NCBI GenBank assembly: GCA_001643675.2
Contig: LSRY02000049.1
Coordinates: 1-64,000 of the forward strand
Origin: Monocercomonoides exilis
Taxonomy: Eukaryota; Preaxostyla; Oxymonadida; Polymastigidae
Direction: 5' to 3'
Length of the DNA: 64,000 bases
The translations under genes were made by a program, and so were the position numbers. A model generated the notes under the pieces. That model was not told the origin of the DNA and searched no databases. It saw only the letters and a program-made list of their open reading frames with translations. Shown piece after piece: positions 24,769-36,459 of the stretch (the first letter of the stretch is position 1; each line of letters starts with the position of its first letter).

Positions 24769-24930
24769 GATAAAATAAGAATTTCATATTTTCATCAAAT
24801 CTCTGTTCACACTTATTAAACTTCACAGAAATGGAAATCAAAACCTTAACGATGTTATTATTTTCATTTCAGTTAAGAAATATTTGTGGGAACAGAAAAT
24901 TGATGAAAATATGAAATTCTTATTTTATTT
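24769..24930. mobile_element. Third fold-back element of the same family
   Basis: Left part 24769-24814 pairs with 24884-24930 in reverse complement through ATAAAATAAGAATTTCATAT and the following ATCAA-CTGTTC-CAC stretch. The termini are less clear than in the two elements upstream. Confidence 0.5.
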
Positions 24931-24955
24931 GGGGCAAAATATTTAGATTCAGGCA

Positions 24956-25213
24956 TTTTCATTGAAAAATTATGCACTTTTCATTGACTTTTTTTGATCA
25001 AAAAATGCAATAAAAATGGGTCCATTTTTTTGACATTCGTGAAATGTTGGAAAACTTCTTATTATGATTTCAACGATCCATGTATGGAGATATAAAAGTC
25101 AAATGTATTTTGAAATTAGAGAAAGCGAAACAAAGTTATGAGTGAAACAATTTTTCATTGCCGTGTGCAAAAAATGCTTGAAAGTCCGTATTTATCCCCA
25201 TTTGTTCATTAAA
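24956..25213 (+). repeat. Dispersed repeat of about 260 bp, copy 1
   Basis: Diverged direct repeat of 27645-27903. Shared landmarks in order are GATCAAAAAA, GGGT(C)CATTTTTTTGACAT, TGGAA-ACTT, GAGAAAG-GAAA-AAAGTTATGAG, TGCAAAAAA and GTCCGTATTT. It has no coding potential. Confidence 0.6.
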
Positions 25214-25710
25214 CAAAAGGGAGTTTTCAAAAAAAAAATTAATTAAATATATATGTTATTATTTGATGAAAAATCGCAAACGTAAAATTTTCTAGTTACA
25301 GTTAGTGTTTATAATGGTGGGCACTTTTTTTAACTGTGGACAATCGCATCATCTCAACAACCGTTAATAGTTTCATAAAGACAATTTATCGAATGATTCC
25401 TTCAACGAATATAAACAAATATGAGTTGTTTTTATTTTTTATCCAACACAGTGAAAAATAATGATTATTATTTTTTATTATCGGAGAAACTCGGAGAATC
25501 TTATTTCTCCGAGTTTCTCCAAGAATTGAAAATGATAAGTTTTTTATTTTTGGGGTAAAATTGTTTCATTTTTGAATGACTTATAAGTTTGTGTTCACAG
25601 AGGAAATAATTGGTCTAATTATCAAATAGGAAACGTCAATTGTCGTTGAGATATTGCGACCATCCTCAGTTATTAAAAGTGCCTGCCATTATTTACACTC
25701 ACAATAAATA

Positions 25711-25786
25711 TAATTTTCATATCTTGATTAAAATTTTGTTCACACTCACAAATCCACATGATAATGTGCCTAACAGCATTGACATG
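25711..25786. repeat. Fragment related to the fold-back family
   Basis: TTTTCATATCTTGATT, TTCACACTCAC, ATAATGTGCCTAACAGCATT line up with 24541-24618 (CATATTTTGCTC, TTCCACTCAC, AATGTGTTTAATAGCATT), indicating a fourth, partial member. Confidence 0.45.
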
Positions 25787-26030
25787 TTTTTTCCTCCATT
25801 CTGATGAACTTTTGCAAATAAGAACAGAATTATGAAAAAAATAATGAGTGCTTGTTATTGTTTGTGGAAGTGTTTCTGAGGAAGAAAAAACTACAATTGA
25901 TAAACAAATGTTTATAATGAACCTTGACAATTTATTTTATATTTTGTGACATCAAAACTTCTGCAACTTCTGCTTTCATTTAATAAAATACATATTTGAA
26001 AACAAATCTCTTGTTTTAACTTTGTTTTAA

Positions 26031-26754
26031 CAGAGATGCACCAAAAATAATTCAAAGTCGAAAAACTTTCAAACGAAATCGAAAATTATTATTCAAAGTC
26101 GGAAAACATTCATTCAAAGTCGAAAGTTTTTATTCGAAGTCGAAAAGGTTTCATTCAAAGTAGAAAATTTGACAAAAAAAATAACTTTAAATCAAGAGAA
26201 TTCAGTTGGAGAAAAATATTGTTCTTTCATTTTTGAGAACATTATCATAAATGGATGTGTTGTTGATTTCTGCAAAATATGAAGATTTCGAACCAAAACA
26301 AACTCAAAAATAAAATATTAACATAACTTGGAACATTTGTTTCCTTCAATAAGAAATGAGTTGTTTGTGATGAAAAAACACGAAATAAGAGAGCCAATAC
26401 TGTATTCTTCATTCTACATCAAATAGGGGAAAAAATAAAAAATTTCTATGGAAAATTTTCTGTAAAGAAAAGTATTTTCAATTGAAATGAGATAAAAATG
26501 TGTCAGAATTTCTTTCATATTTTCAAATATGCTATTGGACAAAAGAAAGTGAAGAAATATATCGGAAAAAAATATGAAAAGTCATTAAAATAACAAATAT
26601 CATAAGTATTTCAACAATAACGATGTTTTTTTTGACTATTATTGATTTTAGTCACTTTTTTAATATTTGAAGTTTTTCGAACTTTCGACTTTGCTTGAAA
26701 CTTTTTCGATTTTGTTTGAAACTTTTTCGACTTTGAATAATTTTAGGTGTTCTG
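26031..26754. mobile_element. hAT-like MITE candidate, 724 bp
   Basis: Ends are inverted repeats of about 55 bp: left CAGAGATGCACC and right, in reverse complement, CAGAACACC, both followed by AAAAT-ATTCAAAGTCGAAAA and a further matching stretch. Several subterminal copies of TTCAAAGTCGAAA follow on the left and inverted copies lie on the right, as in hAT elements whose transposase binds such repeats. It contains no transposase. The 8 bases flanking each end (TGTTTTAA and TTTCAAAA) do not form a clean duplication, so the insertion is old, rearranged or misassigned. Confidence 0.5.
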
Positions 26755-27644
26755 TTTCAAAAGAATAAATCGTTGCAAGAACAGCTGCTGTAACGATGTT
26801 GCTTTAACGGAATTGTCATTTGGTAAATCAGAGTGAAATTCTTAATGAATGATTGTGTTCTTTGCAAAGAAAAATTTTGATAATAGAATACAAAGCAACA
26901 ATATGAATGCTAGATATTGAAGAACGGAAAACAGAGCATAATAAAATAATTTTTGATAGCGCTTATGTTAAACAGAAAGAATGAATTTTTCATTCAAAGT
27001 TTAGAAAAATACTCCATGGCGTAAATGATTATTCATTCTGATAAATGCCGAGCTCATTCATGTTAAAATTCTTTGTGTTGAAAGCATTCTACAGTTAGCC
27101 ATAAGTATCGGTTCAAAGATAAAACAACCACTGCTTTCACGAACATTATCGATGGGATTTGGAGTCAACAAAGAAGTTTTTCACTTCGAACAAGTTCAAG
27201 AATGAAATTCATTGATAATTATTTTGCAAGTTTTGTAACATTATAAAATAAATCTAGACATTTTCATGAGTATGTTAGAATGATTAATGATTTTTTCTTT
27301 CAAATGAATGCGAAAAACAAAAGGAGCTAGTTGTTTGTTTCGGTGATGAAAATACAGTGACTGATTGCAATTTCACTCCAACAACAGAAAGATCATCGGA
27401 CGAAGATCTTGGAGTTGGCGATGACTGAGATGCATCTGAATTCGCTGTTGATAGAGATTTTTTTTGATTTTTTATCTCATTCGCAAAATACTACTAGAAT
27501 TCACTCTTTAACCTAACTCATTTTATAAAAACAGTTCAAAAGCTGTTTATGAAGCTTTTTGAGGACTTTACAAAAAAATATTCCTGACTAAAAGAGATTA
27601 GCATATTTTCTGTTCTTTTTTTTTATGGTGAAAAATATTACTCT

Positions 27645-27903
27645 TTTGGAATTTTCAAGAAAAAAATTTGCACTTATGATAGACTTATTCAGATCAAAAA
27701 ACTCAATTTGAGTGGGTTCATTTTTTGACATCCTTGGAATATTGGAAGACTTTATGTTTTGGTTTCAATGATGTTTGTTTTCAGCAATTAGATTCTAAAT
27801 TATTAAGAAATTTGAGAAAGAGAAATAAAGTTATGAGCGATTAAAATTTTCAGTGCCTTTTGCAAAAAAATGTTGAAAGTTCGTATTTTCCCACAAATTT
27901 TCA
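27645..27903 (+). repeat. Dispersed repeat of about 260 bp, copy 2
   Basis: Direct, diverged partner of 24956-25213 with the same ordered landmarks. Confidence 0.6.
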
Positions 27904-28241
27904 ATTTCGAATTTAAGTTTTTGACTTTGCTTATTTTTCATACAGTTGACCAAAACTGGTTCAGATGGTTTTTGATAAAAAAAATGAGTTTTATTGAATT
28001 CAATTACAATAATTTTTTATCAGGATTTACAAATCACTCTATACGATGTATGAAATATAATTCTTGTTAATCTTTTTGAAAACGGAAAAAAAAGTCTCTT
28101 ATCAAAGATTAGAGAACAAAAAATTCTTTTTGTAATAACACATTCATTTTTGCTTTTAAAATCAAATGTAATTATTCTTTCTTGTTCATCGCTGAATTAT
28201 AACGCTTTTCGATCTGAAATACAAATACAATGCAACGTTGG

Positions 28242-28420
<179 letters not shown>

Positions 28421-28534
28421 GTACACAAAAGAGCACCTAAAATAAAAACTATTTTCTCCCAACAAGACAATATGTTATGATAAAATAAATTCAAGCAATC
28501 CTCTTTTTCTTTTTCATTTAAGCATTAAAAAATA

Positions 28535-29560
28535 TTAGCAAACCACATCCCAATCCAAATACTTCATATATGTCCTCAATGCTTCTTTCTTTCCCAATAC
28601 TCCGAAGTCTCTCACAAATGAGTGCTCCCATGCATCAATAACAATCAACGGAACATAAGATTTGATTGAAGGTAAATCATTTCCTCGAACAAATCCCACA
28701 ATAAGCGAAGAAGAATCATTGTCTTCTGATCCTTTTGTTTCTTCCTCTTTACGAACTGAAGGATCATAAAGAAGAACTGCCCAACCTATTCCTTCTGCAA
28801 ATCCAACAGAAACAAGATCATTTTCAATATTCTGAAAAGATCCATACTACAAATTGAAAATTAAATTATAAATTGTATTTAATAATAATTATGTTCAATT
28901 CAAAAAATACAAATTTTCTGTTAAAGGAAAGAAATTTAAGCAAACTCCATCTTCTAAGCGCTTGGCAAATTCCGGTGAAGGAGTTAGACGTTTCGGGTTT
29001 GTGTTTTCAAAATATAGTTCATGCAAAATAATTGTTGATCGCTCAAATTCCATTCTAAGTTTTCCATTCTCAATCTCTAAATCTGTTTTGTCTTTTAAAT
29101 CATCAGTGAGCCACTTGTTAAGAGCATTAAAATTAGAAATGCAACCTCAGAAAATATTGCAATACTTTAATAAAGCTCAAAATCAATCACTACGCAAACT
29201 TTCGTAATACTTCCAATGATCATTTATTGTGTTCAATGACATAACATCCATTTTTTCAGATTGCAATTTGGTTAAAAGCTCTTTTTTAGGCTGTAACACT
29301 TCCGGCTTCACATCAGATTTCTGAGTTGCTTGTAAAGGCATCAATTTTCTTGTTCCTGTGGCCTGAAAAGGAATTGAAATTTTGATTGGATCAATTCCAA
29401 GAAAATCCCGCTTTGCTGAAAGAGAAATCGATGGAGATATTGGAGGAGGAGGTGGAATTGGACTCAGTTGAGGAATGGAGAAAGATGATGGTGAAAAAGG
29501 AAGTGATGATAAAAACACCCTCAGTGCACACAGGGTGACGCTAAGAAATAATAAAATCAT
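28535..29560 (-). CDS. Fe/Mn superoxide dismutase family protein with N-terminal leader
   Basis: Family role: conversion of superoxide to peroxide and oxygen. Exons are 29560-29200, 29145-28946 and 28846-28535 (stop TAA); both introns start GTTTGC and end AG (54 and 99 nt), giving 290 aa. The four metal ligands of the family can be placed: a His in DHWKYY, the His in ILHELYF, and Asp and His in IDAWEH. The ILHELYFEN and GWAVL motifs and the terminal YLDWDVV fit the HELYF type of SOD. Compared with the usual 200 residues there are about 90 extra at the N-terminus: a hydrophobic Leu-rich start (possible signal peptide), then a Pro/Ser-rich linker. It is divergently transcribed from the C2-like gene with 462 bp between starts. 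The leader suggests secretory targeting; this is inferred. Confidence 0.75.
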
Positions 29561-30022
29561 GCAGATGAATTACGTGAAATAACTTAAGCGTTGACATGGG
29601 CTGTAGTTAAAAGAATAAACCCATTCCTTTTTTATCGCACTTTTTTGATCATATAAATAATAAAAATTATAAAAAAGTTAAAAAATTTATATTTTACACA
29701 AAAGTGAATTCAATTAATACGCATATCAACGCATTTTCATAACTAGATCAAATGGTATTTTCTAATTGATTATATAGCTGTGCTTATGACTTTCAAAATA
29801 ATTCTTTCGTTTTACTCCATTTCTTCGTTCTAATTTTCAGATCCAGGAATATTCAAGCACTGTATCGCCAGTACAGGTAATTTATAACAAAAAGAATCAG
29901 CAGGCATATTATTTTAGCTTCCATCTTTTTGCATAATATGAAAAGAATTATCTTTTTTATCATTTGTTTTTTTTTAAAACAAAACATTTACACAAAAATT
30001 TTTCGATTACCTTTAGAGTGTG
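29561..30022. promoter_or_regulatory. Divergent intergenic region (promoters of SOD and C2-like genes)
   Basis: AT-rich, 462 bp between two divergent starts. A short upstream exon of the plus-strand gene could lie here (an AG at 29841-29842 and a GT after CAGTACAG at about 29876 would frame one), but no start codon assigns it. Confidence 0.4.
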
Positions 30023-33000
30023 ATGCTTCTTTTTTGTGCGAAATTAATTTTCACTTTCTTCAATCTTATTTTTGTAGCGTATGAGCAAAGAGAAAATGAT
30101 AATTTATATACAGATAGCACCAATAAAGAACTCCGAAATCCGAATGATTTTTCTCAAAGAGTGCAACAAGAAATTGAAGGCAGTCAAAGATCATCCAGGA
30201 GCCAATCTACTACAAATTATTTCACTCCGTTAGAGGATATCAAATCTTTATTTCGAGCGTTTACAAATTCTGTAACTGATGCATCAGCACTCGGATTATT
30301 GAGCTCAAAAAATTTGTTATGCGTTTTGCGCGTGAAAGTTAACACGGTTGAGCTTCGGGTATTTTGTTTTGAATTGTCTTCCATTAATATATGTGAATAT
30401 TTAATTCTTTTGATAGGATTCTGCTCAAACGCATCTTGTATTAACATTACGCCGTGGGCAGACAAAAATAAAACAGTTAAAAACTGATAGCGTTAATCAA
30501 ACCGATACTCCACGTTATAAACAGAATATTTTTGATTTTGTCATTCCTGCAAACTTACCATTTTACAATCCTCAATTAAATCTGATGGTTGTCAAAGAAG
30601 AAGTGACAGTTGTTGAAAACGAAGATCAAAGTGCATCTCAGACAGTAACGGAAAGCAACGAAGCGAGTGGAGGAGGCGAAAAAGAAGGGCAATCCGAGAA
30701 TGATGCATCATCCATGAAACCATCGAATCTCTCATCACCATCATCTTCCGTGCAGACATCTGCAGGATCTGCTCCAAACACACAAACAACAGTTCCACAA
30801 TTGCCTCTTTCACAGCCTGACGCAACGGCCAATCATTCTGCTTCAAATGAAAATCCGAAGACTTCTCCACAAAAGCAGACAACCACTTCATACTCTCCAT
30901 ATGCTGTCTGTCAGTTTTCGCTTTCACCACTCTTCACAGAAATGATGAAAGGAAGGCCGCTGTATCTGCTGCTCCCTGTCTCTGCGACGTCTCGCTTGCA
31001 GGTGAAGATCCTTCCCCAGACAATGGAATATTGGCTGCGGGCAGGTGTCAAGCAAGTGCAGTTTGTTCAGAACCAGATGGCAATTGTGATGGTGAGTGAT
31101 GGCGTTTTCAGCACATTCGGTGCTCCAGACGCATCTCAGGGCCTATCTTCATCCTCTTCGGAAACAGGCAATTCCTCCCCTTCTTCTTCTGCTTCTTCTT
31201 CACCTTCAAAACCCACAAACTTATCGCAGTTTGCTTCGTATCTTGCCCCGCTTCTCTACAAACAGATGACGAACTCGCAGAATCCAGCCACAAAGGCATT
31301 TTTCCATTCTATTTCGTACAGAAAGCACGTTCCTGGTGTCATCAAAGGATTTGAAGGCGTGTCGAAGGGCACTCCGCTGATCGAAAAGATCATCAGCGAC
31401 AGCAGCGAAGAAGTTTACTCATCGCCTGCTGCCTCTTCTTCCTCTTCTGCTTCTTCATCAGAAGCTCAAATGAGCGAAAAGAAGAAGGCTTTCCAGCTTC
31501 AGTTGAAGAAGAGAAAGGCAAAGCGATGGATGATTGAGCCGTCGCTCATGGGTGTTATTTCGGTGGAGCTTCGGATTTATCCTATTTTCCCAAATGTCAC
31601 TGCAATTCCGCCAGAAATTGTGATTCGTGTTCCGATTAAGCGAGAGCAAAGAAAAATGCTTGCAAGTGAAGAGCATAGAGAAGAAGGGAACGACGAATTT
31701 AATTCACTTCAAAACACTTCACCATCTTCGCCTTCTTCATCTTCTTCATCTTCTTCCTCTTCATCGTCATCATCTTCTTCTCCAACAGAAAATGACTTTC
31801 AGGAGCCTTCTTCGATACCGCAATTGAACACCCACCTGTCGACTGCTTCTCTTGAGCCATTTGTTCGTCCCGACTCGTCCAGCTCTGTCTCTTCTATGAC
31901 GCCTCTCATTCTCCACGAGGATCAACCTCCGAATTCTGACACACGCTCATCGCGCGCACCGCTTGTTCCTCCACTTCACCTCACACCAACACTCACACAA
32001 CGCTCGCAAGGTGCACCTGCTTCTCTGCGTTCTCCTGCTTTCCTATCATCTTCTGTCGCTGATGCTGTTCCTTTGCCTCCTCTGCCGGCAGATGAGGCAG
32101 CCCCGCAGATGGAGACGAAGTCCATTCCTGCACTTTCTCGCCCAGTTGCTGTGCAAATTCACGTGTTCTGGGCAGAAGCTGGTGCAGAAGTGGTGCATCC
32201 ACAGAAGGAAGGCGAATCAATGAAATTTGATCTGCCTGAAATGAACGGCAATGCAAAAGATGAAGACGGCAACATGAACATTAAACAGAAGCTGGAAAAT
32301 CAGCTTGCACTTGCCAAGTTGCAGAAGAACGAGCCAGTCAGAGTGAAAACGGAGGAGCTTCTGCGGAAGTTGGAGGAGGAAGAAGAGCAAAAAGAGAAGC
32401 AGAAGAAGAAGACGTCAAAGACAAGCATCAATTATGTCCTGCCGAAAAGAGTGGTGGTGAGAATACGAGCAACAGACGCAAGATCAGAGCTGGCAGAGAC
32501 GATACCAGGCGTCTACGAAACAGCCGAAGACCCCGATTGCCCAGGGAAGATCAAGGAGCTCAGAGAAAGAGCGTTTGATGCATTTACTTCATCGTCGTTA
32601 TCAATCATTCATCAACCTTTTTTCTTTTATTTTTGAAATAACTTTTTATTTTTTTCTGTTTATTTTATTGACATTATTTACAAACTTATTATAATGATAA
32701 TGTATAGCTTCTTCTTCGAGGATTTCACTTTTGTGTCTGATATGCGCTCTCCACTGGTCTTTTCGCTGATTTCGCAGACACCAAATGCTCAGACGCAGAA
32801 GACGCCTGAGAAAACGAGCTATTCAGAGTCTCCCCTTTTGACTTTTGCTGTGTCTCTTCGGCAGGCAGCACTGAAAGCAAACGAAACGTTTCTCTGCCGC
32901 TTTGTCGACCCGACAGTTGGGTATGCGCTGTCTGTTGGTATCCACACGCAGCACCTGAAGCGCATCGTCAGAAGCTTCCCTGTGCCGAAGCTGATGCTTG

Positions 33001-35380
33001 ATTTTGGCGTGTACACACCACCTGTCCATGGGATCCACCCCCCTTTGCCTCCTGTTGTGGTCACACGGATGACACCTGACTGGGAGTCGCACTGGGAGGC
33101 GATGATGGAGAAGTTTGACCCGACTGCCGCTGAAATGCCGGAGTTCACAAATGGATATCCACACACTTTCCTCCCGTTTGTGTGCGTGCCTGTTAAAGTG
33201 CAGCCAACATGGACAGACATGGCGCGCGTCAGAGAGGTCATCGAGAAGATGGAGATGAATGCGCTAAGCGAGGAAAACTTGTACTACGGAATGTCAGACC
33301 TGGGCAGCTACATCGAAGATACCGCAAGCTGCCCAGACGAAATAAACTATCCTTCGATGACGTTTTATTCTCTTCTGAAGCCGACGTCGCTGGAGTATCA
33401 GAACCATCTTTCTGGCGATGGTAGACAGGAGGCTCCTCCAAACATCTCAGCTTCCCGGCCAAAGCCGTCAAATCCGCAGCCAACGTGCCCTTTGCCGCCG
33501 GCTGGCATTCTCGAATTTCTGTACACGACTCCTCTGCCTAATCCTTCCTCTGTCACAGGCATCGCCTTTATTACTCGGCCTGGGTGGGGCGGGACATTCC
33601 GTGCCTTTGTTGACCCGCTGTATGCGCTGAACCCGGAGTCAGCGATATTCATCGAGTTTTACTCGCCGATTATCAACCAGGAGACGAAGCAAGGGCTGTT
33701 CAAGAAGAAAGCACTGGATTTAATTGAAAAGGAAAGCAAAGACAAGAAAACAAAACAGGAGTCAGAAGCAAAATCTACAGCACTTCAGCTGCCTGTTGTT
33801 TCACTGAAAGATATAAAAAAAGAAACAATCAAAACATTCCTAACACTCAAAGCTGTGGCAATTGCGCCTTTGGTTGATGAAATGTCGAAGGAAGTGTGTT
33901 CTTTTGGATTCGCTTTATGTTTTAAAAGGAGATTTCTTATTGATCATGTTGTAATTATTTTTATAATTTGATATGTTTTGTATAGTATCAACTTCTTAAG
34001 AAGACGCAAACCATCAGAAGGCTGTACATGAAGATCGATAATGTTCCTGTGACATCGACAGACCCGAATGCATATGCGTCCATCAGCATCGACGCCATCA
34101 TCCGCCCAATGCCATTGAACTCCAATGTGAAGAAAGACGGCTCGTACATTGTTCAGCCGCCTGCTTCTTTCACAGTCGACGAATTTGGGCTGAAAGAGGC
34201 ACGGAGAGGAGAAGACGAAGTGGAGGAGCTTTTTATTGGTAAAATCACGCAAACCGTGGAAGGAGAGCAAGAAGAGGATGAAATGGATGGGGATGTTGAT
34301 ACAGAATTTGATATGCTGATGGCTGAGTTAGGAGGAGGAGGAGAAGGAATGTCTGCGGAAGAGCTGAAGTGTTTGAAGGACAGGAAGAAAAAGCAGCGCA
34401 AAAACAAATCACAGAAAAAGGCCGATCTTGCATTGGCAGCAGTGGAAAAGTCGTCGGAGGCATCGCAACAAGACGACGAAGACGACATTATCTCATCAGC
34501 TTTGTTTGAGGCGCAGGCAGAAGCAGCTGGGGTGCCACCGGAGGAGATGCCGGATTCGGAAGGGAAGCGGATCTGGGAAAGGCTGAAGCTGAAAGGGGTG
34601 AATGGCATCATGAAAGTGATGAAAGTGATGCAATCGGGAGACGATCAGAACAACGCGCTGTTGGAGAATGAGATGGAGCATGTTGAGGAGATGAAGAATG
34701 AACTGGAGCAGCAAAAGGAAGAGGAGCTGGCTGAGTTGAAGAAACAGCAAGAAGAAGAGGAAAGAATACGGAAGCAGATGGAGGAGGAGAAGGCAGAAAA
34801 CGAGAGGAAGGCGATGCTGCTTGCTGCTCAGTTGCAAAGAGAACATGAACAGGAATTGGAAAGGCAGAAAATGGAGGAGATGGAAAAGAAGAGACAGGAG
34901 GAAGAAAGAATAGAAGCAGAAAAGTTGGAGCAGAAAAAGAAAGAAGAAGAAGAAGAGTTGGAACGGAAGAAGAAAGAAGAGGAGGAGATTCGTGCAGAAT
35001 TGCTGAGAGAGGAAGAAGAAACGAGAATTGCACATGAAAAGTTGAAAGCAATGTTGGCTGAAAAAGAAAAACAAAAAGAAACCGAAGAGAAGGAGAAAGA
35101 GGAGAAGGAGAAGGAGATAGAGAAAGATTCACTTCCCCAAAATGGATTGTTTTCAATTGTTGGTGTGACAGCAGCATCGATTTCGGCAAAAAAGCAAAAC
35201 AGAAAACAAAAAATTGACAAGAAACTTAAAGCTGCTATGAAGCGAATTCAGAAAGAGGAGGAAGCTGCAAGAAGGTTACAGGAAGAAATTAGAAAGTTAA
35301 ATGAATTGAAAGAAATGCGAAAGAAGAAAAAGAAACAGCAACCGAAAAACGAAGGTGATGAAGAAAATGCATCAAACTGA
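30023..35380 (+). CDS. Large C2-like and coiled-coil protein
   Basis: Exons 30023-30358, 30417-32596, 32708-33893 and 33986-35380 (stop TGA) join in frame to 1698 aa; introns are 58, 111 and 92 nt. Residues of about 85-185 look like a C2 fold (LLCVLRVKV strand, then a KTDSVNQTDTPRYKQNIFDFVIP stretch resembling the K-T-x-NP-x-W-E-F-F core). Ser/Pro-rich linkers follow, then several blocks that also look like beta-rich C2-type segments (around IYPIFPNVTAIPPEIVIRVP, RVVVRIRATD, and FRAFVDPLYALNPESAIFIEF). The last 235 residues are a Glu/Lys/Gln-rich coiled coil. C2 modules bind membranes or proteins. No family is recognised; ferlin-like, tricalbin-like or ciliary C2 proteins are possible. The start is uncertain: a hydrophobic N-terminus of 20 residues could be a signal peptide, or 30039-30079 could be an intron. 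Confidence 0.65.
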
Positions 35381-36459
35381 ATTTACAAAAACAAAGGCAG
35401 TTTATAGCTTACATTGGAGATGTGATTTAACCACAGAATTGATTATGAGGCATTTCTCGTTTGTTCGGAATTTGGGAGAATTGTGTGACAACACTCTTCT
35501 TCTGCAATATTTGAAATGGAACAGCAAAGCCGAAAATTACTGAGGCAAATGTATTTCGAAGATTTCGAGTTTTTTATTTCACGTTAATCGCACCAATCAA
35601 CACTTTTTGATTGGAGGAATGAAATAATCCATTATTTTGCGCAAAGAATAAAAAAGTAACCGAATATCTTGCAAAACATTCACATTAATGCAAGCGGAAA
35701 ATAGAAAAAAGAATTATTATTATTATTTTTCAATTGTTTTAAGCTTTAATTAAAGCAGAAAATAATTTTCTTTTGTACAATAATCTTTTCATCTTAACTT
35801 TCACATACACTCTTAAATGTTATTCTTCAATAACAAAATTATTCTCTCTGTTTGACTTTCACAACATTTGTATTCGATTTGCATGCATGGGTTATTGCTA
35901 AAGCTTTTTTTTTTACTTTTAATTAATTTATTTTTTGTGATTCTCATTCTCATTTGCTCTTCCATCTTAACTTGCAATGTGTTATGGATGCTTTCATCCT
36001 CCTTTCTTCTACTGTTTTTTTATTTTTTTTCAAATAATTTATTTGTATTTGAAAAAAGATGCTTTTTTTGAAGTTTATGTAGTTATTATTCTCTTTCATT
36101 TGTTTATATTATATTTTTTATATTTTATTCTTTTCCTTGTATTTGTTTATATCCGCTTTTCATTTTGTTTCTTTTCCATTTTGGATTATTGGTGATCACA
36201 AATCGCATAGCAATGCATCTTCCTATTTTTATCTACCAGAAGGTAAAAAGAAATATTCGAACTATTAATTCTTGTTTAACTGAAGAATAGCAAAAATAAT
36301 TGTTTGAAATTAAAAAACTAAACTAATAGATTGAAAAATAAAATGCGTACGAGTATAACAGCAACGCATGTCTTTCATCTTTCAATATGTTTCACAATCT
36401 CCAGAATTCGTGAAGGAAATAACTTTTTCTAGCTCACAAAAAATAAAAAGAAAAGAAAC
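35381..36459. other. Convergent intergenic region
   Basis: T-rich, about 1.1 kb between two convergent stop codons. Only low-complexity Phe/Leu-coding open frames are seen, and no RNA gene was recognised. Confidence 0.6.

Larger units (their letters stand above)
24204..28241. other. AT-rich gene-free part of the spacer, rich in repeats
   Basis: About 4 kb without a supportable gene. It holds nested fold-back elements (24238-24728), a third and a fourth related copy, a hAT-like MITE candidate (26031-26754) and two copies of a repeat of about 260 bp. A short frame near 27310-27431, Asp/Ser/Thr-rich and ending in TGA, might be the tail of a decayed gene but has no recognisable domain. Confidence 0.6.

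Noticed and set aside
24238-24948. CRISPR-like or tandem repeat array
   Set aside because: Repeats are inverted, unequal in length and transposon-like, in a eukaryotic context with introns.
24204-28241. tRNA or other structured RNA gene in the AT-rich spacer
   Set aside because: No T-loop consensus or paired acceptor stem was seen; the inverted repeats are better explained as fold-back elements.
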